Of a stretch of DNA of 64,000 nt, positions 53,161 through 63,000 are shown one piece after another. Source of the DNA: Prochlorococcus sp. AG-402-O21 (GTDB lineage Bacteria > Cyanobacteriota > Cyanobacteriia > PCC-6307 > Cyanobiaceae); the NCBI GenBank assembly GCA_003216375.1, contig QCIZ01000006.1, positions 26,276-90,275 of the forward strand, written 5' to 3'. Each line of letters starts with the position of its first letter. The stretch's first letter is position 1. The notes under the pieces were generated by a model that worked only from the letters and a program-made list of their open reading frames with translations, was not told the origin of the DNA and made no database searches. A program made the translations under genes and the position numbers.

Positions 53161-56109
53161 ATGGGAAGTCTAAAACCTAATTCCACAAAAAAGACATCAA
53201 ATATTGGTTCTTCGAGTGAAGAAGTCATCACTATTCGTGGTGCAAGGCAGCATAATTTAAAAAATGTTGACTTATCGATTCCAAGAAATAAATTGGTGGT
53301 TTTTACAGGTGTTAGTGGAAGTGGTAAAAGTTCTTTAGCTTTTGATACTATTTTTGCCGAAGGACAAAGACGATATGTTGAGAGTTTGTCTGCTTATGCA
53401 AGACAATTTTTAGGTCAGGTTGATAAACCAGACGTTGATTCAATTGAAGGTTTATCCCCAGCAATTTCTATTGATCAAAAATCAACTAGTCATAATCCTC
53501 GCTCAACAGTTGGAACGGTTACGGAAATACAAGACTATTTTCGTTTGCTTTTTGGAAGAGCGGGAGAACCTCATTGTCCTGAGTGCTCGAGACCAATTAA
53601 GCCCCAAAGTATTGATGAGATGGTTGATCAAATTAAGACTCTTCCAGAAGGGACTCGATATCAATTACTTGCACCAGTAGTTAGAGGTAAAAAAGGAACA
53701 CACTCAAAACTTTTATCTGGACTTGCTGCAGAGGGGTTTGTTCGAGTAAGGATTAATAAAGAAGTTAGAGAATTGGCAGACAATATTGAATTAGATAAAA
53801 ATCAAGTTCATTCTATTGAGGTAGTAGTTGATAGATTGATAGCGAGAGAGGGTATCGAAGAGAGATTAACTGATTCATTAACTACTACGTTGAAAAGGGG
53901 AGATGGCTTAGCAATAGTTGAAGTAGTACCTAAAAAGAATGAAGAACTTCCTAAAGGTATTGATAGAGAAAGATTATTTTCTGAGAATTTTGCTTGCCCA
54001 GTTCACGGGGCGGTGATTGAAGAATTATCTCCAAGATTATTCTCATTTAATAGTCCATATGGGGCATGTCCAGATTGTCATGGTCTTGGTCACTTGAAAA
54101 AATTCACTTGCGAGAGAGTTGTACCTGATCCATCACTACCTGTCTACGCTGCTGTTGCACCATGGAGCGATAAAGATAATTCATATTATTTTTCATTATT
54201 ATTTTCAGTTGGTGAGGCATTTGGCTTTGAAATAAAAACTCCTTGGAAAGATTTAAAAGAAGAGCAACAAAATATTTTGTTAAATGGCAGTAAAGAACCA
54301 ATTTTAATAAAGGTAGATAGTAGATATAAACAAGATTCTGGATTTAAAAGACCTTTTGAGGGTATTTTACCTATTTTAGAAAGACAGTTACAGGATGCAA
54401 ATGGTGAAGCCGTTCGCCAAAAGTTAGAAAAATATCTTGAATTAGTCCCTTGTGCAAGCTGTCATGGCAAGAGATTACGTCCTGAGGCTCTTGCTGTAAA
54501 ACTTGGACCTTTTGCAATAACGGATCTCACTTCATCAAGTGTTTCTACCACACTTGAGAATGTTGAGGAACTAATGGGTCTTGAGACAACTAAAAATTCA
54601 AAGCAATTGCTTTCTAATAAACAAAAAAAAATTGGGGAATTAGTTTTAAAAGAGATCCGATTACGTCTTCAATTTCTCTTGGATGTTGGACTGGATTATT
54701 TAACTTTAGATAGGCCAGCTATGACTTTGTCGGGGGGAGAAGCTCAAAGAATACGACTAGCTACGCAAATAGGTGCAGGTTTAACAGGTGTTCTTTATGT
54801 TTTAGATGAACCTAGTATTGGACTACATCAAAGAGATAATGATCGATTATTAGCTACATTAAAAAAACTGCGTGATCTAGGCAACACTTTGGTTGTTGTT
54901 GAACATGATGAAGATACTATCAGAGCAGCTGATCATTTAGTCGATATAGGCCCTGGTGCTGGTGTACATGGAGGAGAAATTATTGCTGAAGGGTCTATAG
55001 ATAGCTTGTTGGCTGCAAAAAAATCATTGACTGGTGCTTATCTGAGCGGGCGTTCATCCATACCTACTCCTGCTACTAGAAGAGATTCAGTTCAAAGAAA
55101 ATTACGACTGATTGATTGTAATAAAAATAATCTAAAAAATGTTTCAGTAGATTTTCCATTAGGTAGATTAGTTGCTGTTACTGGTGTTAGTGGAAGCGGT
55201 AAAAGTACTTTAATAAATGAATTACTCCATCCTGCTTTAAATCACTCTTTAGGGTTAAAAGTTCCTTTTCCAAAAGGATTAAAAGAGTTGAAGGGTATTA
55301 AATCAATAGATAAAGTTATTGTTATTGATCAATCCCCAATTGGTAGAACCCCACGATCTAATACAGCTACTTATACAGGTGCATTTGACCCTATACGTCA
55401 ACTTTTTGCTACTTCTGTTGAAGCAAAAGCTCGAGGATATCAAGCCGGGCAATTTAGTTTTAATGTGAAAGGCGGAAGATGTGAAGCTTGTCGTGGTCAG
55501 GGTGTGAATGTAATTGAGATGAATTTTCTTCCTGATGTCTATGTTCAATGTGATGTATGCAAAGGGGCTCGATTTAATAGAGAGACATTACAGGTTAAAT
55601 ATAAAAATCATTCTATTTCTGATGTATTAGAAATGACAGTTGAACAAGCAGTTGACGTTTTTTCAGCAATACCTCAAGCTGCAGATAGATTAAGAACACT
55701 TTTAGATGTTGGTCTTGGATACATTAAGCTTGGTCAACCTGCTCCAACATTATCTGGGGGAGAAGCTCAAAGAGTAAAACTCGCTACTGAGTTATCTAGA
55801 AGAGCCACTGGTAAAACTCTTTACCTAATTGATGAACCTACAACTGGTTTAAGTTTTTATGATGTTCATAAATTAATGGATGTTATGCAGAGATTGGTAG
55901 ATAAAGGAAATTCAATTATTGTTATTGAGCATAATTTGGATGTAATTAGATGCTCAGATTGGATTATTGATATGGGTCCGGAAGGGGGTAACAGGGGAGG
56001 AGAGATTATTGCCATGGGTACTCCTGAAGAAGTAGGACAAGATTCAAATAGTCACACTGGTAATTATTTAAAAAAAGTGCTGGAATTACATCCTCCAATA
56101 AAAGTCTGA
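53161..56109 (+). CDS. uvrA: UvrABC excinuclease subunit A
   Basis: Damage recognition ATPase of nucleotide excision repair. Two ABC units: Walker A GVSGSGKSSLAFDT (about 50) and GVSGSGKSTLINEL (about 675), two LSGGEAQR signatures. Zinc motifs CPECSRPI (about 140), CPDCHGLG...and CEACRGQGVNVIEM are present. 982 aa is normal. Paired with recN as repair genes. Confidence 0.97.
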   Translation: MGSLKPNSTKKTSNIGSSSEEVITIRGARQHNLKNVDLSIPRNKLVVFTGVSGSGKSSLAFDTIFAEGQRRYVESLSAYARQFLGQVDKPDVDSIEGLSPAISIDQKSTSHNPRSTVGTVTEIQDYFRLLFGRAGEPHCPECSRPIKPQSIDEMVDQIKTLPEGTRYQLLAPVVRGKKGTHSKLLSGLAAEGFVRVRINKEVRELADNIELDKNQVHSIEVVVDRLIAREGIEERLTDSLTTTLKRGDGLAIVEVVPKKNEELPKGIDRERLFSENFACPVHGAVIEELSPRLFSFNSPYGACPDCHGLGHLKKFTCERVVPDPSLPVYAAVAPWSDKDNSYYFSLLFSVGEAFGFEIKTPWKDLKEEQQNILLNGSKEPILIKVDSRYKQDSGFKRPFEGILPILERQLQDANGEAVRQKLEKYLELVPCASCHGKRLRPEALAVKLGPFAITDLTSSSVSTTLENVEELMGLETTKNSKQLLSNKQKKIGELVLKEIRLRLQFLLDVGLDYLTLDRPAMTLSGGEAQRIRLATQIGAGLTGVLYVLDEPSIGLHQRDNDRLLATLKKLRDLGNTLVVVEHDEDTIRAADHLVDIGPGAGVHGGEIIAEGSIDSLLAAKKSLTGAYLSGRSSIPTPATRRDSVQRKLRLIDCNKNNLKNVSVDFPLGRLVAVTGVSGSGKSTLINELLHPALNHSLGLKVPFPKGLKELKGIKSIDKVIVIDQSPIGRTPRSNTATYTGAFDPIRQLFATSVEAKARGYQAGQFSFNVKGGRCEACRGQGVNVIEMNFLPDVYVQCDVCKGARFNRETLQVKYKNHSISDVLEMTVEQAVDVFSAIPQAADRLRTLLDVGLGYIKLGQPAPTLSGGEAQRVKLATELSRRATGKTLYLIDEPTTGLSFYDVHKLMDVMQRLVDKGNSIIVIEHNLDVIRCSDWIIDMGPEGGNRGGEIIAMGTPEEVGQDSNSHTGNYLKKVLELHPPIKV

Positions 56110-56296
56110 AATTATATATATATTTCTTAATCTTTATGATTGATTTGGCTGCTTTTGTTTTATGAAGATTAAAAAAAGTAAGTTATAGAAAGAAGTTTAA
56201 AAATTTGATTTTTACTTGAAAAATTTTTATCTTTTCTTTACGTTTAGTGCACACAAAATCAATTATGTATCCTTCAACCTTTCGTAAAGGCTCTGT

Positions 56297-58426
56297 TTGG
56301 GATTAAAACTTTTACATCTAAATTTGCATGGTTTAATCCGTTCTCATGATCTTGAATTGGGAAGAGATTCGGATACTGGAGGCCAAACTTTATATGTTTT
56401 AGAATTAGTAAAAGGACTTGCTGCAAGACCCGAAGTTGAAAAAGTTGAACTTATTACTAGATTAATTGTTGATAGAAAAGTATCCTCTGACTACTCAAAG
56501 CCGGTTGAAAAGATATCAAATTGTGCTGAAATTATTAGATTACCTTTCGGTCCTAAACGTTATGTCAGGAAAGAATTGTTGTGGCCTTATTTAGATGATT
56601 TAGCTGATCAAATAGTGCAAAGATTACAGAAAAAAAAAAATAATTTGCCTGATTGGATTCATGCTCACTATGCCGATGCTGGTTACGTTGGAGCATTAGT
56701 CAGCAGAAGGTTAGGTTTGCCATTGGTTTTTACTGGCCATTCACTAGGTCGTGAAAAACTTAGAAGATTATTGGCTGCTGGAATAGATCATGATCAAATA
56801 GAACAAACCTATTCAATTAGTAAAAGAATTGATGCAGAGGAATTGGCTTTAGCGCATGCAAACCTACTCATAACAAGTACCAAACAAGAATCTGATGTTC
56901 AGTACGCTCGTTATGGCCGATTTAGCTCTAAAAACGTAGAAATAATTCCACCTGGTGTTGATCTAAATCGTTTTCATCCAACAGCTTATTCTTTAAATAA
57001 AGATGAAAAAGTATTAAATAAACTTTTCAAGCCTTTTTTGAGAGATATAAATCTTCCACCTCTCTTAGCTATATCTAGAGCAGTAAGGCGAAAAAATATT
57101 CCTGCGTTGATTGAGACTTATGGACGTTCGTCGATATTGCAGCAAAGACATAATCTCATTTTAATTTTAGGCTGTCGGGAAGATTCACGTCAGCTTGATA
57201 AACAGCAAAGAGAAGTATTTCAGCAAGTTTTTGACTTGGTTGATAAATATAATTTATATGGAAAAGTTGCTTACCCAAAACAACATAAAAGAGAGCAAAT
57301 TCCCTCAATTTATCGTTGGGCTGCAAATAGAAATGGATTATTTGTTAATCCTGCCTTAACAGAGCCATTTGGCTTGACATTATTGGAGGCTGCCTCGTGT
57401 GGATTGCCAATGGTGACTACTGATGATGGCGGCCCAAGAGATATTCTGTCTCGTTGTGATAATGGTCTACTTGTAGATGTAACTGATTTAGAAGCGTTTC
57501 GAGATGGTTTAGAGACTGCTGGATCAAACCCATCTTTATGGAAAACTTGGAGTAACAATGGAGTAGAGGGAGTTAGTAGGCATTTCAGTTGGGATGCTCA
57601 TGTTTGTAATTACATTGCATTGATGCAGAAGCGTCTGAAATTTCTTGCACCTCGTCATTGGACGTTTGCAAACACTGAAGAAACCAGCCCTATAGGTCAA
57701 AAATTATTATTTCTTGATTTAGATAACTACCTTGAAGAATCTAAAGGCTTATCAATATTGAGAAAAAAAATAAAAGATCATTCATTGAATCAAAATATTC
57801 AATTAGGAATTTTAACTGGTAGATCAATCAAAGCTGCTCGTTATCGATATGCAGAAATACATCTACCCAAGCCTGCAGTTTGGATATGCCAAGCAGGCAC
57901 TGAGATTTATTATGCTGATGAAAAAAAATCAGATATTTTTTGGCAAGACTCAATATCTGTTGATTGGAGTCGTAAGGACGTAGAGAAGGTTTTGTTCGAT
58001 TTAAAAGATTATTTAGAGCTTCAATCAACTGAATTCCAAGGTCCTTTGAAGGTTAGTTATTTATTAAAAGAACCTAGTCATGCAATTTTACCTTTGGTAC
58101 GAAAAAGACTTAGGCAGTCTGGATTGGCTGCTTCTCCTCACCTTAAATGTCATTGGTACTTAGATGTTGTTCCTTTGCGAGCATCACGAGCAGAAGCGAT
58201 TAGATTTTTGAGTTTACGTTGGGGGTTATCTTTAGACAACGTTCTAGTAATAGCAAATCAACAAGGTGATGATGAGTTAATAAGGGGATTGACCACTAAT
58301 GTTATTCCGTTTGATCATGATTCTTCATTAGATGGATTGAGATCCCAACAAAGAGTTTTCTTTTCTGATGATAAAGACGATGTTTTAGATGGTTTAAAAC
58401 ATTTTCGATTTTTTAAAAGTTATTAA
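56297..58426 (+). CDS. sps: Sucrose-phosphate synthase with HAD-like tail
   Basis: Glycosyltransferase family 4 enzyme joining UDP- or ADP-glucose and fructose-6-phosphate for the osmolyte sucrose. GRDSDTGGQTLYVLELVKGLA (split at about 22-41) and NPALTEPFGLTLLEAASCGLP (about 352-372) are diagnostic. Residues about 470-700 are a sucrose-phosphatase-like HAD domain, but its first motif reads LFLDLDNYLE, without the Thr of DxDxT, so phosphatase activity is doubtful. The start is TTG; no in-frame ATG fits. Confidence 0.92.
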   Translation: MGLKLLHLNLHGLIRSHDLELGRDSDTGGQTLYVLELVKGLAARPEVEKVELITRLIVDRKVSSDYSKPVEKISNCAEIIRLPFGPKRYVRKELLWPYLDDLADQIVQRLQKKKNNLPDWIHAHYADAGYVGALVSRRLGLPLVFTGHSLGREKLRRLLAAGIDHDQIEQTYSISKRIDAEELALAHANLLITSTKQESDVQYARYGRFSSKNVEIIPPGVDLNRFHPTAYSLNKDEKVLNKLFKPFLRDINLPPLLAISRAVRRKNIPALIETYGRSSILQQRHNLILILGCREDSRQLDKQQREVFQQVFDLVDKYNLYGKVAYPKQHKREQIPSIYRWAANRNGLFVNPALTEPFGLTLLEAASCGLPMVTTDDGGPRDILSRCDNGLLVDVTDLEAFRDGLETAGSNPSLWKTWSNNGVEGVSRHFSWDAHVCNYIALMQKRLKFLAPRHWTFANTEETSPIGQKLLFLDLDNYLEESKGLSILRKKIKDHSLNQNIQLGILTGRSIKAARYRYAEIHLPKPAVWICQAGTEIYYADEKKSDIFWQDSISVDWSRKDVEKVLFDLKDYLELQSTEFQGPLKVSYLLKEPSHAILPLVRKRLRQSGLAASPHLKCHWYLDVVPLRASRAEAIRFLSLRWGLSLDNVLVIANQQGDDELIRGLTTNVIPFDHDSSLDGLRSQQRVFFSDDKDDVLDGLKHFRFFKSY

Positions 58427-58485
58427 TGTTTTTATATTTTATTAGTATTTATTTTTTAAACATAAATAGATTGATTTTATATTAT

Positions 58486-58728
58486 TTACTTTTCAAGGAT
58501 TAATTTAAGTTGTTGATATGGTGGTTCTTCACTAACGAAGCCCCAATCATTAAAAATTTTTGAATCTGTATGAGTGATTATTTGTCTTTTATTTCTTTTT
58601 TCTACTTTAAAGCCTTCTGCTGACATTTTTCTCATTAGTCTTGCAGATTCTTCAAACCTAGCGGCCATAGAATCTAGAGTTTCACAGTCGTTAGTTAACC
58701 CTTCTTCTTTCCAAGTAAAATACGTCAT
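58486..58728 (-). CDS. Small hypothetical protein, 80 aa
   Basis: A charged, soluble protein: N-terminal helix (CETLDSMAARFEESARLMRKMSAEGF), two short strands (FKVEKRNKRQIITHT), and a C-terminal segment FNDWGFVSEEPPYQQL. The pattern is like other small cyanobacterial core proteins, but I cannot name a family. It lies 17 bp downstream of mraY on the same strand. Confidence 0.75.
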   Translation of the reverse strand: MTYFTWKEEGLTNDCETLDSMAARFEESARLMRKMSAEGFKVEKRNKRQIITHTDSKIFNDWGFVSEEPPYQQLKLILEK

Positions 58729-58745
58729 CAGTTCAATTAGAAGAT

Positions 58746-59897
58746 TTAGGGTTTAGTAATAAATATTAGATTGAATATTACTAATAATAATGTAATGAAC
58801 CAGAAACTACTTACAATTTGAGTCTCTTTGTTACCTTGAAGTTCAAAATGGTGATGTATCGGAGTCATTAAAAATAATTTATGCCCTTCTCCTTTTATTT
58901 GTTTAGAAATTTTAAAAATACTTACTTGAATTATTACTGAAATTGATTCTGCTGCAAGTACACCGCCCATAATAAAAAGAGACCAAAGATTATTTGATAT
59001 CAAAGCTATGCCACCAAGAGATGCTCCTATAGCTAAAGACCCTGAATCTCCCATAAACAATTTCGCAGGATATTTATTCAGAAATAGAAATCCCATAGAA
59101 CATCCAGCCATTACTATGCAAAGAGGCGCTAGGATTTCAGCGTAGGTTTGATTCTCTATTAAAATCGTTATAGCTAAACCTGTGAATATTAATGCGCTAC
59201 AGCCACTTAATAATCCATCTAAGCCATCAGTCAAATTAGTTGAATTACTTTCTGCTAGTAATACAAAGATTCCTAGTGGATAAATAAAATTACCTATATT
59301 AATAATTTTATTTGTTATTTGAAGATTATTAGATATAAAATCGTTTGAAGCACAAAAAATAATAAAAATAAGACTGATAACAAATTGTAAAACTAATTTT
59401 TGATTCGAAGTTAGACCAGTATTAAATTTTTTTTTCAAACTTATTAAGTCATCAATTAAGCCTATTAACATAAAAGATATAATTAGTAAGCTCAAAGTCA
59501 AAATAATTTTGTAATCTTGATTATTAAAATATAAAATATTGCTTATTATAATTCCTATTGGGATAAAAAAAACTCCACCCATGGTAGGAGTCCCTTGTTT
59601 GAGATAATGTTTTTTTGGTCCTTCTTCTCTAATTATCTGCTTTATTTTTATTTTTTTTAATAAAGGAATGCTTATAAAAGTGATAAGTGATGATAAAAGA
59701 GTTGTAATTATAAAAGTAATAGTTAAATAATTATTTTGAAAATATAAATCAGAAAATATTGAAATACCTATTATTATTCCAAATAAAATAATTATTTGGT
59801 AATTGATATTATTAAAAACTAATATTTTTTGTTTATTTAAAAGCTTGTTATATTTTTTCAAAACTAAGGCTAGTAAATTAATCTTCCCACTCTTCAT
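58746..59897 (-). CDS. mraY: Phospho-N-acetylmuramoyl-pentapeptide transferase
   Basis: Makes lipid I in the membrane. About ten hydrophobic helices; GTPTMGGVFFIP (about 102), GLIDDLISLKKK (about 165, the DD site), NLTDGLDGLLSG (about 221), and TPIHHHFELQG (about 343) are the catalytic motifs. The HHH motif is complete. 383 aa. The start overlaps the DUF3134-like gene by 20 bp. Confidence 0.95.
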   Translation of the reverse strand: MKSGKINLLALVLKKYNKLLNKQKILVFNNINYQIIILFGIIIGISIFSDLYFQNNYLTITFIITTLLSSLITFISIPLLKKIKIKQIIREEGPKKHYLKQGTPTMGGVFFIPIGIIISNILYFNNQDYKIILTLSLLIISFMLIGLIDDLISLKKKFNTGLTSNQKLVLQFVISLIFIIFCASNDFISNNLQITNKIINIGNFIYPLGIFVLLAESNSTNLTDGLDGLLSGCSALIFTGLAITILIENQTYAEILAPLCIVMAGCSMGFLFLNKYPAKLFMGDSGSLAIGASLGGIALISNNLWSLFIMGGVLAAESISVIIQVSIFKISKQIKGEGHKLFLMTPIHHHFELQGNKETQIVSSFWFITLLLVIFNLIFITKP

Positions 59898-60153
59898 CTG
59901 TTGTATCTTCTTCGGCTTTATAGTCTTCTTTTTCTCCCATTAGAGCTGAAAGCTCTTCTTCTTCAACTGTACTTATTTCTTGATCATTCGAATCTTCGTC
60001 AGAAACTAATCTTCCACTAGTTTCTAGCCATGATAATAAATCGGGTTCTTCTCTGAGAGGTAGGACAGGAGCAGGCTCTTGCCTTCCATATCGAGTTAGT
60101 GCGGGGTTAATACCGTCTAAATCAGATAAATTGATTTTTTCTAGATCGCTCAT
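59878..60153 (-). CDS. Acidic protein, DUF3134-like, 91 aa
   Basis: NPALTRYGRQEPAPVLPLREEPDLLSWL at about 16-43 fits the DUF3134 pattern as I remember it. The C-terminal half is strongly acidic (Glu/Asp-rich to the end EEWED). Probably cytosolic. It overlaps mraY by 20 bp, so translation may be coupled. Function unknown. Confidence 0.8.
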   Translation of the reverse strand: MSDLEKINLSDLDGINPALTRYGRQEPAPVLPLREEPDLLSWLETSGRLVSDEDSNDQEISTVEEEELSALMGEKEDYKAEEDTTDEEWED

Positions 60154-60211
60154 ATAAAGTTTATGTTCGATGGATTAACATAATGCATTATGGATTAATT
60201 TTCTAATCTTT

Positions 60212-60418
60212 ATGCTGACTTCAAAGCTGACACTGATGCTTTTTACTTGGGTAATGGCTTTGTTAGTAAGTATTTCTCTTCGCGTAGCTGGCATTATTCA
60301 TCCTCAACCTTTTTCCATAAATCATTTTTTAGTATGGGTTTTGCTTTTTGGCCCTTCTTTTGCTTTCTTACTTTATTTTTGGGTTAGGAGATCTTTTTCA
60401 TTGAATTCATCAATTTAA
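60212..60418 (+). CDS. Small membrane protein, 68 aa
   Basis: Two hydrophobic helices (about 5-26 and 38-57), a short His/Pro linker (IHPQPFSINH) and a positively charged C-terminus (VRRSFS), so the ends probably face the cytosol. No family recognised. A second small membrane gene follows 13 bp downstream; both are read toward argG. Confidence 0.7.
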   Translation: MLTSKLTLMLFTWVMALLVSISLRVAGIIHPQPFSINHFLVWVLLFGPSFAFLLYFWVRRSFSLNSSI

Positions 60419-60431
60419 TTTAAATTTTCAA

Positions 60432-60641
60432 GTGACTTTAATTTTCTCACATCATTTTTTTATTTTTACTACAAATAATGATGTTCAAGACTTATTGATT
60501 TTTGGTCATGACATTGATTCTTGGTTAATTTATGTACTTATTTTTTTCGGGTTAACTTCTCTGGCTTTTGTTTCAGTATGGCTGATAGGGTTTGTGATGG
60601 AAGGCCAATCAGGAAAATCTGTTAAGCAGCCATGGGAATGA
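60432..60641 (+). CDS. Small membrane protein, 69 aa, GTG start
   Basis: An N-terminal polar or aromatic segment (residues 1-27), one clear helix (about 31-53, IYVLIFFGLTSLAFVSVWLIGFV) and a short tail ending KSVKQPWE. The only in-frame start before the helix is GTG at 60432. It may form an operon with the 68-aa gene. Family unknown. Confidence 0.6.
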   Translation: MTLIFSHHFFIFTTNNDVQDLLIFGHDIDSWLIYVLIFFGLTSLAFVSVWLIGFVMEGQSGKSVKQPWE

Positions 60642-60776
60642 ATTTTGTATCCTTTCTGAAATTTTTCAGACATTGAAAACATTTAAATCTGCATTGAAAA
60701 TCTAAATCAGAAATATTGTCCAATAGTTCTATATATTTACTAAGAAGAATCGAATTTCCTTAAAGGAGTGAACCAT

Positions 60777-61979
60777 ATGGGAAGAGCTAAAAAAGTTGTT
60801 TTGGCTTATTCAGGAGGAGTCGATACTAGTGTTTGTATTCCTTATTTGAAAAAGGAGTATGGAGTTGAGCATGTGATTGCCTTTGCGGCAGATCTTGGGC
60901 AGGGCGATGAGCTTAATGAAATTAAAAAAAAGGCTATTTCAGCCGGAGCCTCGCATTCACTAATTGGCAATTTAGTAAAGCCTTTTATTGAAGATTTTGC
61001 TTTTCCAGCAATTCGGTCTAATGCTTTATATCAAGGTAAATATCCTCTCTCAACTGCTCTAGCTAGACCACTAATTGCAAAAAAACTTGTTGAAATTGCA
61101 AGGGAATTAAATGCTGATGGAGTCGCTCATGGGTGTACGGGTAAAGGTAATGATCAAGTTCGTTTTGATGTGACCATTGCAGCTTTAGCTCCTGATTTGC
61201 AATTGCTTACACCAGCGAGGGAGTGGGGAATGAGTCGTGAAGAAACGATTGCGTATGGTGAAAAATATGGAATAGTCCCTCCTGTTAGCAAAAAAAATCC
61301 TTATTCGATTGATTTGAATCTTCTGGGGAGAAGCATTGAAGCAGGTCCTCTTGAAGATCCATTTGAGATGCCATCAGATGAAGTCTTTGGTATTACCTCT
61401 TCAATTGCTGATTCACCTAATGAGCCTGAAATAGCAGACATTAAGTTTGAAAATGGATATCCAATTGCAATTAATGGAGAACTGATGGAGCCAGTGTCTC
61501 TAATTCAAAAGGCCAATAGCCTTGCAGGAAAACATGGTTTTGGGCGTTTAGATATTATTGAAGACAGAGTAGTAGGAATTAAAAGTCGAGAAATTTATGA
61601 AACACCAGGATTACTTTTATTAATTAAAGCTCATCAAGAAATGGAGAGTTTAACTTTACCCGCTGACTTGCTAAATACTAAATTCAGATTGGAAAGGCAA
61701 TGGGCTGACTTGGTTTATCAAGGTTTTTGGTTTAGTCCTTTAAAAGAAGCTTTGGATGGATTTATTAATCATTCTCAAAAGCAAGTTAATGGAACTGTGA
61801 GGATTAGGCTTTTTAAAGGTAATGCAGATGTAATTGGTAGAAAGTCTGAAAACAACAGTTTATATATTTCAGATATGTCTACTTATGGAAGAGAGGATAA
61901 ATTCAACCATAATTCAGCTGAGGGATTTATTTATGTATGGGGATTACCAAGTCGAATTTGGTCTTGGATTAACAAGTAA
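60777..61979 (+). CDS. argG: Argininosuccinate synthase
   Basis: Joins citrulline and aspartate with ATP in arginine synthesis. ATP loop [13 protein letters not shown] (near residue 8), [12 protein letters not shown] (about 121) and [12 protein letters not shown] (about 182) are typical. The ATG at 60777 is preferred over a GTG at 60768 because AAGGAG lies 8 nt before it; this gives 400 aa, the usual length. Confidence 0.96.
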   Translation: MGRAKKVVLAYSGGVDTSVCIPYLKKEYGVEHVIAFAADLGQGDELNEIKKKAISAGASHSLIGNLVKPFIEDFAFPAIRSNALYQGKYPLSTALARPLIAKKLVEIARELNADGVAHGCTGKGNDQVRFDVTIAALAPDLQLLTPAREWGMSREETIAYGEKYGIVPPVSKKNPYSIDLNLLGRSIEAGPLEDPFEMPSDEVFGITSSIADSPNEPEIADIKFENGYPIAINGELMEPVSLIQKANSLAGKHGFGRLDIIEDRVVGIKSREIYETPGLLLLIKAHQEMESLTLPADLLNTKFRLERQWADLVYQGFWFSPLKEALDGFINHSQKQVNGTVRIRLFKGNADVIGRKSENNSLYISDMSTYGREDKFNHNSAEGFIYVWGLPSRIWSWINK

Positions 61980-62011
61980 AATAAAGAAATTTTTAAATTA
62001 TAGTTAGTTTT

Positions 62012-62443
62012 TTATTCTTTTTTGTCTTCTTTCTTCTCGTCTTTTGAAGGTGATTCGGTTTTATCTTCAGTGGTTTTTATTGCTTCTTCTGTTTCAGATT
62101 TCTTGGGCTCATCCTCCTCCTTAGAGGTTGATTTTGGAGTCGGTAAAGGACCATTTTGTTTAACTGTGAGGTAACGAATAACGTCTTCACTTAACCTCAT
62201 GGCTTTTTCTAGGATTGCGACTTGCTGTCCATCGCCTGTGTGACTTAGTTGCACATATATACCCTCTTTATGTTTCGCAATGGGATAAGCAAGTCTTCTT
62301 TTTCCTCTCATTTGACTATCTAAGACTTCAGTGCCTGATTTCTCAAGGATTTCAGTATATTTTTTTAGATGGTTGTCAACTTCTTCTTCCGGTATGTCCG
62401 GACGAAGAATGTACATAGTTTCGTAATAAGGTTTTTCGGACAT
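62012..62443 (-). CDS. rpsF: 30S ribosomal protein S6
   Basis: Residues 1-97 are the S6 fold ([47 protein letters not shown]). An acidic and Lys-rich tail of about 40 residues ([20 protein letters not shown] and onward) extends past the globular domain, as in several cyanobacteria. It converges with argG, 32 bp apart. Confidence 0.95.
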   Translation of the reverse strand: MSEKPYYETMYILRPDIPEEEVDNHLKKYTEILEKSGTEVLDSQMRGKRRLAYPIAKHKEGIYVQLSHTGDGQQVAILEKAMRLSEDVIRYLTVKQNGPLPTPKSTSKEEDEPKKSETEEAIKTTEDKTESPSKDEKKEDKKE

Positions 62444-62520
62444 GGATAGAATTTCCGACTAGGACTTTAAGGCTCATAAAGAGCGACGGAATTTTTATCT
62501 TATAACGAGGTGGTAACTTT

Positions 62521-62979
62521 TTACAATTGCATTTTTGTTGCTTCGCTTATTATGGGTAGATCAGGTTCATTCCCTTGTGTGCAAGACCAAACACAATAAA
62601 CAATAACTGCAAAAAGACTAAATAATAAAGTGCTTGAGAAGGTTCTTATAATTAATGAGTTTAAAAAAGGACTAAAAATAATTTCGAATATAAAATTAAC
62701 TATTATTATCCCAATATTTATTAGTAATGATTGAAGTGCATTAAAACGTAAAAAATAAGATATTTGTGTATTCCTTACTAATCCAATAAATATAGCTAAA
62801 AATAATAATAAATTTCCAAAAGGTATTGATCTTTCAATTAAAATAATTGGAATAGCAGGTATTTGAATAATTTGAGTAAAAGGATATTTTATATATAAAT
62901 GATTACCAAAAGTAAGACAATCTGCCCATGGAATCATATAGAGAAGAACTCCCAATATTTTTGCTCCAATTGAAGGCAT
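62521..62979 (-). CDS. Tic20-family membrane protein
   Basis: Four hydrophobic helices in 152 aa, with YFLRFNALQSLLINIGIIIV (about 74-93) and IPWADCLTFG near the N-terminus, which fit the Tic20 family. In chloroplasts Tic20 is a core part of the inner-envelope import channel; the cyanobacterial role is not known. Lies between aroE and rpsF, same strand. Confidence 0.85.
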   Translation of the reverse strand: MPSIGAKILGVLLYMIPWADCLTFGNHLYIKYPFTQIIQIPAIPIILIERSIPFGNLLLFLAIFIGLVRNTQISYFLRFNALQSLLINIGIIIVNFIFEIIFSPFLNSLIIRTFSSTLLFSLFAVIVYCVWSCTQGNEPDLPIISEATKMQL

Positions 62980-63000
62980 AGCAATTCTATTTTTTTAAGA

